Below are positions 9,001-12,657 of a DNA stretch of 12,657 bases, piece after piece. The notes beneath the pieces were generated by a model. It worked only from the letters and a program-made list of their open reading frames with translations, did not search any database and was not told the origin of the DNA. Each line of letters opens with the position of its first letter. Within the stretch, counting starts at the first letter, position 1. The DNA comes from an uncultured Lachnospiraceae bacterium (GTDB lineage: Bacteria > Bacillota > Clostridia > Lachnospirales > Lachnospiraceae), in assembly GCA_910586585.1 (NCBI GenBank), contig CAJUKA010000114.1:1-12657 (forward strand), in the 5' to 3' direction. The translations under genes were made by a program, and so were the position numbers.

Positions 9001-10625
9001 CAGCATTTAAAGCAGCAGCAGATGCAGACAAGAAGCTCTATGGCAAGAAGATTACTTTGGAATTAATGGTAAGCTTTGCACAGGGCGGTGCAGATGCGGA
9101 TGAAAAGATTAAAGTACAGATAACACTTCCAAAGTCTGTTGAGGAGTATGCGACATCCCTTGCAGCGCTCAAGAGCGGCGGCAAGACAAAACTTCTCTCA
9201 CTTACAGATATTGGAAATAGCACTTCGGCAAACGAAGCAAAAATTCGGGAAGCGCTTGATTCCTTAGTATCACTGGAAAGCGGTGTGAAATGGACGGTGA
9301 AAGAACAGACACCTCTTCAGGCTGCAACCAACAAGAAGACTGGATATTATATCGTAGATGTAGAAGTTTTCAACAGCGATAAAGGAAAAGAGACTGACGA
9401 AAAGTACACCATTTCTGATGTGAGATGGACAATCGGCACAACCAATAAACAGCAGACACTTTATGAGGCATATCAGGCTGTAGAGGATGAAATCGGCGTT
9501 CAAACAGATTATGAAGAGAATGTTGCGGAGATTAAGGCGTCTACAACAGCTTCAGAAATTAAGGCAAACGCACTTGCAGCAGCAAAACGTGTTGTCACAA
9601 ATCCTGATATTCAGGTAAGATATGCATGGAATGGTTTCCAGGTTGAAGGAAATAGCGTAAGCGGTACAATTCTTCTTTCTAGAAGTATCTGGTCAAGAAA
9701 GACAGTAACGTTTAATTACACAATACCAGGTGCTGATACAATGGAAACTGCAAGAACAAAGATTGAAACAGCTGTAAAAACAAATGCAGTAACGAACCTT
9801 CGCGGTGTGGATTCTGCAGAGAAACTTTTGGCAGTTGTAAACGCAGCTTATGATAATCCTGAGATTACCGCAGTAGTTTCTGACTTTAAACTTGAGGAAG
9901 CTGATAAGCCAGCAGAAGGTAAGAATGGCAAGTTCTCAGCAGTGATTACGCTTTCAAAGGCTGGTGAAAGAAGCAGAACAATCGAAATCGTAGACGGCGT
10001 ACTTCCTGGAAAAGATACAGCAGCAACTGTAAAGGCAAATGTAGAAAAGGCAATCAATGATAAGTTTGGCGACTTGAAAGACAGCGAAAAACAGGCATTG
10101 ACAGAAGCACTTGTTCTGAACTGGGCAACTACAGCAAATGATTTCTCTGATTATACGCTTTCTTGGACAACATTTGAAGATGCAAACAAGAAGGGATTCA
10201 ATGTTACTGAGGCAGCAAGCTATACAAAAGAGGGTAAGATTGAGATCAGCATTGATATCAAGAAAGCAGATGCTACAACAGCGGCAGCGACAGCAGTTGC
10301 AACACTTACCGTACCAAAACTGGATGTAACAATTGATCAGGCAAAGGCAGCAGTGGAAGCATACAAATTCAACGATGCAGAGAACCAGACACTTCAGGTT
10401 ACAAACAGTACAACAGATGCACAGATTACCAAAGCTCTGCAGGATCTTGTTCCAGCAGAAAAGTTTGGAATCGCATTTGTGACAGATAAGGATGGAAAGA
10501 CACCACAGGAAGGAACAACCAAAGGCTCCATCAAAGGAACGGTAACGATTTCAGACAAAAAGAGTACAGATAAAGTCGTATTCTCACTGACAGTAGAAAT
10601 ACCAGTTCCAAGCACAACAAATTAA
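1..10625 (+). CDS. Giant secreted multi-repeat beta-rich protein (5' partial)
   Basis: The reading frame is open from base 3 to the TAA at 10623-10625, giving about 3,540 residues (roughly 375 kDa) with the true start off the left edge. Residue 1 here means the GTG at base 18, which is internal to the signal peptide and not the real start. Order: hydrophobic signal core and AHA cleavage site (to residue 21); acidic linker (22-136); divergent beta repeats (about 141-1856); Ig-like beta region (about 1857-3039); five C-terminal modules (3040-3535). Composition is rich in Thr, Val, Ala, Lys, Glu and Asp, and I find only nine cysteines, which is typical of extracellular beta-sandwich proteins. 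The role is inferred to be surface adhesion, matrix or envelope structure; no catalytic motif is visible. The C-terminus (EIPVPSTTN) has no LPXTG motif, hydrophobic tail or basic tail, and I see no SLH, choline- or GW-type binding repeats, so how it is retained is unknown. A hairpin terminator follows directly. I do not recognise a named homologue. Confidence 0.9.
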   Translation, partial: NKVLSVLLAAAMVAGSVPDVSLVAHATEAETEAELDIQDSENQDFEESGSDVQDNENTADADTGAEAEEQTGSSEAEELEADESIQPAAENPDTDNQDTENNADNNTDSKAADTDANENTAGEEAEGEDGKAPEEGNDNSDAAAFSATVTFTKDGDADGIGAITYAETSGADSYSGTVEFGDATSKDITVENSTEEATNFVLNFKVAAGTDENYDIVVTNGTTQVTPKGEVYTVTVTGNTTITVKAVPKQFDFELVDADGLLSGSISGVVTDEWDYDHVTYKTNVSFTVNDSENCKVQTVVVTVDGTEITGENLIAPEGDGVVKGTYTLKGVAITGKVVVTITGEKNERSVVVADGSSENATIQVNNVDIDENTKATFGTDFVFTVAAKEAAEGESAHRVDKVTVTAGGSEVAYKFAATNASEPFDAAGTYTIAGKDITADLTIKVETVAMETVTFSNEENISGITYAEGGDEIPSKIEKEVTDAKTENVGNGYALYIQVEETAGSEVTVSYAETKEPTAPETKEIMALLVDSETTEVTNADGVKVEGNINTYKIVVEKPITVTFTQKVTDKKNVLNVVKDNSNNYKKVELSIDGGTTYNEIAKNQKTVEIPKNTEVKVRVTTKDRYTVMSEFVVTAEGGSSRTIEGALVENEEGKDENGDKYGMCQAIYSFRVSDRDREISLKAVPSYEVQFEVAEDALEESGLKYNDKNSFDATATTHTTEKLYVAKGKKIYVEVTPKADTTVTVAQDDTALTPVEDTENVYEITVNADTKIEVTGETDQAVTVDFIGGTAKFDTKADGEFKTELATGTPSTDKYPIGTKLYVQFTPTAGTNPYKDAVIKEATQDGVNLTEVSYDKKTGIRVYEITVKKDTDIQINAYAVGATVDVTLKFAPNVSEGATAKITLTADGKPVEIPNTETAGKKVTLPAGENFTFTVDPGKKPATTEPEAPEQQYVVSKVNDGAGDLTATSTSGYSKTYTYKPTTTATLTVTTAEEASVAFAYKEGTTDGVEKILWTTKTSPTKESDYTNNVTIGTPLTGLAEGETVSFVVVPKAGYKIKSAEGAAGSANIFATPYTVELSGAKTINITTEAAYDVTFATSDAKIKPVVKYITVPKDGSAGSEQTLSDTKLSDLAAETTVYFKIALPDGTTTSNIANVTINGTEATPIAADTTDEAEKAYAGYYKIAAISADAAVVANLDTVNSVTFNVANATGVSVYDANAEEGAEAVTSKVIKAGESYSFDLKITQEDDPTSAEENAKIDTVKLRSVTFEYKDARGYSKKEDLGIAGTGYTITPKAGCSDFSVVIKADAYKDGKVTVTADESLVEGKYAFISAELTKDPIDPTKVTTLTLGDTGNTIEKAEDKTLYMQLKTKNPLYKIKSVQLVKTVDGKPVKSDVTVADEANGIYSVTFPSYVKAGDLDLTIEVKTVLDSTSDKLAKINFGANVAEADSDDADAAQALVAVTGVSGVTGYTTGGVWLTDSATAKFTVNAVPGYEVVSIAVNGKNVEITDSELEGINNYKTPSTKEFELKDLVKTEEGTTTYPGATIVIETRAAKAKVSSVTIRSKKTPDITFIADGEERTSSYEYGIEDDETELSFDVVARGAYEPTVKIINGRNEKELTADSSAPNGNNKTIYTYHVLTGALTSGDSIVIDGEEVNKNLTIEYNKADIAKVEVYVNGSEDAEELDEKIFADNIATEVFYIKKTNQATVYVTVKDGNELICEGFEQTENPNVYKCYIKSVEEDITKKLETQKSVSFTLSDGTDVLEPNSNDVYAVATGVTYVLTGKLGTDDITFTAAELTGVSLKDEEKPVVSEDGKSITLVLPATAGGKTKLTFKATYQTGDEATADVTYKMSAAKAITSVSFDKKYKEGKADQTMITEAAYKLTLKGGTDYTLLDAVADGDAGIIADTWIDPKTKSLVVVTSEKEGTQKVNICLKGVMENEQPKVMASLDITSVKPALAVKDMKLTSALHNGFVLNVSVDSKLSEVFAEDDVKLAYKTVVTPPATSKYVFAKDNTYYNIKTTKTAKEDIKVVFGVKDGVEEPASYGIKTTLALVRVNDKGEVVKELCAGTETKDGTFETKKDYYEDTLKLTKKNGTVYSGQSEVVVATAKFSKNATYQVLGTATVYDASGKEVSRIHAKIEDGNVVVSVPSIYTNYVAKGSYTIKVAPYAEDPTNKTDIKLYAAPASIKFTVANGINNITLNPASDSIYQQKGKDASYKMNVVLNGGYKDYTPAKKNLTYDIVKAAFDEDGNEVWVPDTEMAKLVTVKNGTIKVSKNFVCKADPIDNQFNVRIKANDFADNKTARVVTYTVSNEQLELGNVYLARKSEDESVYNVISGTEFTTDMIDGVEIIVTKSGVTAGRAYYTEEDLISSNNYTVKAPAGMSFDYDGTLNANHKIANKLTLNVTAADCAKGKKAALNFKTVYNTASAITVATVDGEYGRILGYVEKDSVTHYSAATADDMIQIQVLVPDQNGNMMPMNRAATYNYTVSAAGGKILSDVKKAKYTGRYNVLPNKAETVITVKNGKTPSKFTFVNDAYVKAKAPSVKVVNANLLSGKNAYQYYELQITNNTYKYAYITYDAADKAKAENNRPKDLRDYADFYSNVNTIIDLRDSKGDAQRSKVIVMSTNDSLVAGTYKFNVTFGNKLDESNLDIPELIPLTSPAKYSVKVGKISNFKPTASYTYNPAVGQIYLTGKPVGAAYYTDKIKNANVAGQPNEFTKYFAMEDSRLYINEAVDASGKGLGRPWTLDELNAYAALNKNNLTGYAEYYNYATGTREWAKITIKVKASAYKAQDITTYAGTESAQGITSIKNPWSGINVGYIAATGEGIAFKDVVYNASTGKIALETTTVPAPGKYDVTLYVVDRYAAAYDIVNKETTAANKNAKAVELGTPVTLRFTVLDPVKKGKVKLDKTHQKFTFDEHDYVGPELNGVSASWHRDIQLTSVNNVAFAGVAKAESAAAYDFLDAKLLESPESTPTKKVYSNWVDITLNKAAFKAAADADKKLYGKKITLELMVSFAQGGADADEKIKVQITLPKSVEEYATSLAALKSGGKTKLLSLTDIGNSTSANEAKIREALDSLVSLESGVKWTVKEQTPLQAATNKKTGYYIVDVEVFNSDKGKETDEKYTISDVRWTIGTTNKQQTLYEAYQAVEDEIGVQTDYEENVAEIKASTTASEIKANALAAAKRVVTNPDIQVRYAWNGFQVEGNSVSGTILLSRSIWSRKTVTFNYTIPGADTMETARTKIETAVKTNAVTNLRGVDSAEKLLAVVNAAYDNPEITAVVSDFKLEEADKPAEGKNGKFSAVITLSKAGERSRTIEIVDGVLPGKDTAATVKANVEKAINDKFGDLKDSEKQALTEALVLNWATTANDFSDYTLSWTTFEDANKKGFNVTEAASYTKEGKIEISIDIKKADATTAAATAVATLTVPKLDVTIDQAKAAVEAYKFNDAENQTLQVTNSTTDAQITKALQDLVPAEKFGIAFVTDKDGKTPQEGTTKGSIKGTVTISDKKSTDKVVFSLTVEIPVPSTTN
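3..80 (+). other. Signal peptide (partial)
   Basis: The first visible codons read NKVLSVLLAAAMVAGSVPDV, followed by SLVAHA and then acidic residues. This is a Sec-type signal: one lysine ahead of a leucine/alanine/valine core, then a polar stretch ending in an A-H-A signal peptidase I site, with cleavage predicted after base 80. The initiating Met and probably a few more basic residues are missing because the window begins inside the signal. It shows that the protein is exported. Confidence 0.8.
81..425 (+). other. Acidic low-complexity linker of the giant protein
   Basis: Residues 22-136 hold 43 Asp/Glu but only 2 Lys and no Arg or His. The rest is mostly Ala, Asn, Thr, Gln, Ser and Gly. 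No secondary structure or domain is recognisable, and the stretch is likely disordered. It sits between the signal peptide and the first beta repeat. Possible roles, all inferred, are a flexible spacer, divalent-cation binding, or aid to secretion of a very large chain. The purine-rich DNA opens alternative frames here, which are shadows. Confidence 0.75.
438..5585 (+). repeat. Array of about 16 divergent beta repeats (protein level)
   Basis: Residues about 141-1856 divide into units of roughly 90-125 residues. A typical unit opens with a V-x-F strand (SATVTF, ETVTF, YEVQF, AVTVDF, YDVTF, NSVTF, KSVSF). It has a middle G-x-x-[YF]-x-[FV]-x-V-x-[PA] strand (KLYVQFTP, NFTFTVDP, TVSFVVVPKAGY, AKFTVNAVPGY). 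It closes with Y-x-[IV]-x-V followed by an I-x-[IV] strand (VYTVTVTGNTTITVKA, VYEITVNADTKIEV, VYEITVKKDTDIQI). This layout resembles the divergent InlB B-repeat / Flg_new-like extracellular repeats known from Firmicutes surface proteins; the family match is from memory and not computed. Units are strongly diverged and I saw no long DNA-level direct repeats, so the duplications are old. Confidence 0.6.
5586..9134 (+). other. Ig-like beta region of the giant protein
   Basis: Residues about 1857-3039 remain all-beta but lose the InlB-like unit pattern. The clearest unit is 2192-2311, which starts at NNITLNPASDSIYQQKGK and has the outline of a bacterial Ig-like (Big) fold: a short conserved opening, a K-x-x-L-T-Y-D central strand, a V-x-N-G-x-I-x-V strand, and a closing V-R-I-K-A strand. 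Three closing-strand motifs recur at G2160 (GSYTIKV), G2636 (GTYKFNV) and G2856 (GKYDVTL). Each is followed 25-50 residues later by a second strand: IKFTVANG, KYSVKVG and LRFTVLD. This suggests at least three copies of a larger unit of unequal length. No catalytic or binding motif is visible. Domain boundaries elsewhere in this stretch are uncertain. Confidence 0.5.
9135..10622 (+). repeat. Five tandem C-terminal modules (protein level)
   Basis: Residues 3040-3535 split into five units: 3040-3145, 3146-3240, 3241-3333, 3334-3436 and 3437-3535 (106, 95, 93, 103 and 99 residues). Each begins with a helix-like stretch (TLYEAYQAVEDEI, TMETARTKIETAV, TAATVKANVEKAI, TIDQAKAAVEAY). A Thr/Ser-Ala-rich helix follows (TTASEIKANALAAA, VDSAEKLLAVVNAA, STTDAQITKALQDL), then a beta half with an aromatic strand and a closing V-x-[FI]-x-[VI]-x-[IV]-P strand. 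A short G-A-D, G-K-D or K-L-D linker ends units 2 to 4. Tryptophan is rare in the rest of the protein but recurs here (VKWTV, VRWTI, YAWNG, SIWSRK, LNWATT, LSWTTF), probably as core residues. I do not recognise the family. A role in attachment or envelope retention is a guess based on its terminal position. Confidence 0.6.
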
Positions 10626-10636
10626 TGATTCCATTT

Positions 10637-10669
10637 TCAGGGCGGTACATCATGTACCGCCCTGATTTT
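10637..10669 (+). terminator. Intrinsic terminator after the giant gene
   Basis: A perfect inverted repeat CAGGGCGGTACAT / ATGTACCGCCCTG (10638-10650 and 10652-10664) closes one further T-A pair at 10637/10665. It is followed by TTTT (10666-10669), then GCTTCGTTT. The stem is GC-rich near its base. It begins 12 nt after the TAA at 10623-10625. The U-tract lies only on the + strand side, so termination is rightward. It separates transcription of the giant gene from the downstream nuclease gene. Confidence 0.85.
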
Positions 10670-10698
10670 GCTTCGTTTGGTTATTTAAGGGGTTCGCA

Positions 10699-10727
10699 TT
10701 GCAGAATGGAGCTCCATCCTGTATACT
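10699..10727 (+). promoter_or_regulatory. Putative vegetative promoter of the AAA/PD-(D/E)XK gene
   Basis: TTGCAG (10699-10704), a 17-nt spacer and TATACT (10722-10727) form a plausible housekeeping-sigma promoter. The -10 matches 5 of 6 consensus bases and the -35 matches 3 of 6. The site lies after the terminator and ends 35 nt before the ATG at 10763, so it explains how the downstream gene could be transcribed independently. The weak -35 and the dyad inside the spacer hint at regulation. Confidence 0.5.
10702..10721. promoter_or_regulatory. Operator-like 20-bp dyad in the promoter spacer
   Basis: CAGAATGGAGCTCCATCCTG is a 20-bp dyad with nine of ten base pairs symmetric. Its 12-bp core ATGGAGCTCCAT (10706-10717) is perfectly palindromic. 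It overlaps the putative -35 by three bases and fills the spacer to the base before the -10. It lies upstream of the expected transcription start, so it would act as DNA rather than as an RNA hairpin. A dimeric repressor site is the natural reading, but no regulator gene is in the window. Confidence 0.4.
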
Positions 10728-10751
10728 ATAAGAAAATGTTGTGTAAAATTT

Positions 10752-10757
10752 GGGGTG
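10752..10757 (+). promoter_or_regulatory. Ribosome-binding site deciding the start at 10763
   Basis: GGGGTG differs by one base from the GAGGTG portion of the Shine-Dalgarno consensus and ends 5 nt before the ATG at 10763. The earlier in-frame ATG at 10625 lies before the terminator hairpin and encodes residues unlike the family. The 10763 start is therefore preferred. Confidence 0.55.
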
Positions 10758-10762
10758 CGCGT

Positions 10763-12490
10763 ATGAATCGGAATACAGTAATCAATATAGGCGGGCAGCG
10801 ATTTGACAGGCTGAGGGAACAGAAGGCTTTTTATATTGACAAGACAGAATTTATCAGAGAATGGTGGGAATATGGCTCTACTGTGACATTGATCACACGT
10901 CCGCGCAGATTTGGAAAAACGCTCAATATGAGTACGTTGGAATGCTTTTTTTCGAATCAATATGCAGGACGGAGTGAATTGTTTGAAGGGCTTTCTATCT
11001 ATGAATGCGGCGGAGAAAAAGAGAAATACAGGCGGCTTCAGGGGACATATCCCGTAATATCTATGAGCTTTGCCAATATTAAGGCCACAAATTTTGAAGA
11101 TATGAAATACAGGATTACGAAGGTAATCGCCGATTTGTATGAGCAGAACCGGTATCTTCTGGAAAAGGATTTACTAAGCCAAAATGAGAAGGAATATTAT
11201 AGCACAGTCAAAGCAGGAATGAGAACCGCGATTGCATCGGATGCGGTTCATTCCATGGCGGGCTTTATGAAACGCTACTATAATAAAGAAGTGATTGTTT
11301 TGCTGGACGAGTATGATACGCCAATGCAGGAAGCATGGATATCGGGATATTGGGATGAGGCAGTTGCATTTCTGAGGGGATTTTTTAACAGTACCTTCAA
11401 GACAAACCCCTATTTGTACAAGGGACTGATTACAGGGATAACAAGAATATCCAGAGAGTCAATCTTTTCGGATTTGAATAACCTGGATGTAGTAACTACG
11501 ACTTCTGATGAATATGCCGCCTGCTTTGGCTTCACTCAGGAAGAAGTATTTCAGGCGCTTGATGATATGGGACTTGGCAGTGAGAAGAAGGGAGTAAGGC
11601 GGTGGTATGACGGTTTTAATTTTGGAAAATACACAGATATTTATAACCCCTGGTCTATTATATCCTTTATCAAGAAAAATGGGAAATACGATGCATATTG
11701 GGCGAATACAAGTGAAAATAGTCTTGTAAACGCACTGATACAGGAGGGAAGTACAGATATCAAGCAGTCAATGGAAGCACTGCTGCAGGGAAAGAGCATC
11801 ATAGCAAAAATAGATGAGCAGATTGTATTCAATCAGTTGGACGGCAGCGAGAATGCCATATGGAGCCTTCTGCTTGCGGCTGGATACCTGAAGGTGCTGG
11901 AAACAAGGATAGACGGCGAGGATACAATAGAGAACAAGTGTAATATTTTGTATACACTCACGTTCACCAATTTCGAGGTGAACTGGCTGTTTCGAAATAT
12001 GGTGAACGGCTGGTTTCAGGGAAGCGTTAAGAAGCCATATAATGACTTTATCAAGGCGTTTCTCTTAAATGATGTGGATGCGATGAATGAGTTTATGAAT
12101 AAAATTGCATTATATAGTTTTTCAAGTTTTGACACTGCAAAAGGTGCAGCAAGTGATGATGCGCCGGAGCGGTTTTATCATGGCTTTGTGCTGGGACTGA
12201 TGGTGGAACTTGACGGCAGGTTTATCATAACTTCAAACCGGGAGAGCGGTTTTGGACGCTATGACATTATGCTGACTCCAAAGGACAGGAAACAGGATTG
12301 TGCTTATATTATTGAGTTTAAAGTGCATAAGCCAAGAAAGGAAAAGGACTTGGAGGAAACCCTGGCAAATGCGCTTCTTCAAATAGAAGAAAAGCAATAC
12401 GAGGCAGAATTGATTTCACAAGGCTTTGTCCCAGAACAGATATGTAAATATGGTTTTGCATTCCAGGGAAAAGAGTGTTTGATTGGATAG
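10763..12490 (+). CDS. AAA-ATPase-like / PD-(D/E)XK nuclease family protein
   Basis: This is a 575-residue protein of the gut-anaerobe family that combines an N-terminal AAA-ATPase-like domain (Pfam AAA-ATPase_like) with a C-terminal PD-(D/E)XK nuclease-like domain (PDDEXK_9); the assignment is from recalled motifs. Residues numbered from the ATG at 10763: the family opening FDRLREQKAFYIDKTEFI (about 14-31); Walker A RPRRFGKT (46-53), where Arg replaces the first P-loop Gly, as is usual in this family; Walker B VIVLLDEYDTPM (177-188); GITRISRESIFSDLNNL (225-241); WYDGFNFG (281-288); IYNPWS (293-298). At the C-terminus, FYHGFVLGLM (471-480), then GRYD with candidate catalytic Asp501, then IIEFK with Glu518 and Lys520, a following Gln (540), and a normal KYGFAFQGKECLI end. 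Length and motifs indicate an intact protein, presumably cytoplasmic. An ATP-driven nuclease activity is inferred; the biological role (defence, mobile-element related or other) is unknown. The frame extends upstream to 10625, but those 46 codons span the terminator and promoter and are judged non-coding. Confidence 0.85.
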   Translation: MNRNTVINIGGQRFDRLREQKAFYIDKTEFIREWWEYGSTVTLITRPRRFGKTLNMSTLECFFSNQYAGRSELFEGLSIYECGGEKEKYRRLQGTYPVISMSFANIKATNFEDMKYRITKVIADLYEQNRYLLEKDLLSQNEKEYYSTVKAGMRTAIASDAVHSMAGFMKRYYNKEVIVLLDEYDTPMQEAWISGYWDEAVAFLRGFFNSTFKTNPYLYKGLITGITRISRESIFSDLNNLDVVTTTSDEYAACFGFTQEEVFQALDDMGLGSEKKGVRRWYDGFNFGKYTDIYNPWSIISFIKKNGKYDAYWANTSENSLVNALIQEGSTDIKQSMEALLQGKSIIAKIDEQIVFNQLDGSENAIWSLLLAAGYLKVLETRIDGEDTIENKCNILYTLTFTNFEVNWLFRNMVNGWFQGSVKKPYNDFIKAFLLNDVDAMNEFMNKIALYSFSSFDTAKGAASDDAPERFYHGFVLGLMVELDGRFIITSNRESGFGRYDIMLTPKDRKQDCAYIIEFKVHKPRKEKDLEETLANALLQIEEKQYEAELISQGFVPEQICKYGFAFQGKECLIG

Positions 12491-12521
12491 TATCTTGCAC
12501 ATGGGTATCCAAGTGAAATAA

Positions 12522-12657
12522 TATATCAGAGAGTACAACTTAAGTAAAATGCCGGTCAAGATAGACTTTCTGATTATCAAGAAAAAACCAAATGTGGTAA
12601 TCCAAAATGAGATTGGTGATTTTTTTCTGGGCAATAATATTTTTGAGTACAAATCAC
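12522..12657 (+). pseudogene. 5'-decayed fragment of a small D...EYK family protein (3' partial)
   Basis: After an in-frame TAA at 12519-12521 the frame reads YIREYNLSKMPVKIDFLIIK, then KKPNVVIQNEIGDFFLGNNI and FEYKS, to the window edge. This matches the signature I recall for a small, often multicopy protein family of gut Clostridia: Y-x-L-x-x-x-P-x-x-I-D-x-L-[IV]-I-K-K, then N-x-I-G-x-x-F-x-x-x-N-I-x-E-Y-K-S. The Asp of IDFLI and the Glu-x-Lys of EYK could be a PD-(D/E)XK-like core (inference). The family normally has some 15-25 residues before the Y-x-L motif. Here the space holds HMGIQVK followed by the stop, faintly like the family's A-G-[MI]-Q-[IV] segment, so a small deletion and a nonsense change are likely. 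An intact but shortened gene starting at the ATG at 12549 is the alternative, although no well-placed ribosome-binding site precedes it. The 3' part is outside the window. Confidence 0.5.

Noticed and set aside
10611..10622. C-terminal SSTTN-like tail as a sortase signal
   Set aside because: The last residues PVPSTTN have no LPXTG-type motif, no hydrophobic segment and no basic tail, so a sortase anchor is not supported.
10625..10762. N-terminal extension of the nuclease ORF to the ATG at 10625
   Set aside because: The 46 codons span an intrinsic terminator, a promoter and a dyad, and the encoded residues do not resemble the start of the family.
12495..12524. Possible promoter TTGCAC - 18 nt - TAATAT after the nuclease gene
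   Set aside because: The matches are weak (3 of 6 and 4 of 6) in AT-rich DNA and no convincing ribosome-binding site precedes the ATG at 12549.
1..12657. CRISPR array, tRNA, rRNA or insertion-sequence ends
   Set aside because: I saw no regularly spaced identical repeats, no cloverleaf-type sequence and no transposase motifs anywhere. The repeats of the giant gene exist at the protein level only.

Overview
The window looks like part of a chromosome from a gut Firmicute, most likely a Lachnospiraceae-type Clostridium. This is inferred from the moderate-to-low GC, the A-rich codons (Thr ACA, Ala GCA, Arg AGA), a Gram-positive-style signal peptide, and gene families I know mainly from gut Clostridia. 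I cannot name the species.

Bases 1-10625 are one enormous gene read rightward. Its start lies off the left edge. The visible part encodes about 3,540 residues: the core of a signal peptide, a very acidic linker, about 16 divergent all-beta repeats, a long Ig-like beta region, and five tandem C-terminal modules of 93-106 residues. It is an exported, probably surface or extracellular, repeat protein. I see no enzymatic motif, no LPXTG sortase signal and no C-terminal membrane anchor.

Bases 10626-10762 are a compact intergenic region. It holds a strong intrinsic terminator for the giant gene, then a putative promoter whose -35/-10 spacer is filled by a 20-bp near-perfect dyad, then a ribosome-binding site. 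Together these argue that the next gene starts at 10763, not at the ATG that overlaps the giant gene's stop codon.

Bases 10763-12490 encode a complete 575-residue protein of the AAA-ATPase-like plus PD-(D/E)XK nuclease family, which is common in gut anaerobes and of unproven function. Its Walker motifs and the nuclease D...ExK residues are present.

Bases 12491-12657 hold the beginning of a third rightward coding stretch that runs off the right edge. It carries the signature of a small gut-Clostridia protein family with a D...EYK pattern. Its 5' end appears decayed, with an in-frame stop and no room for the family's N-terminus.

No tRNA, rRNA, CRISPR array or insertion-sequence transposase was recognised. 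The giant protein and the nuclease gene are adjacent but separated by a terminator, so nothing suggests they act together. The strongest candidates for something undescribed are the C-terminal module array of the giant protein and the operator-like dyad in front of the nuclease gene.
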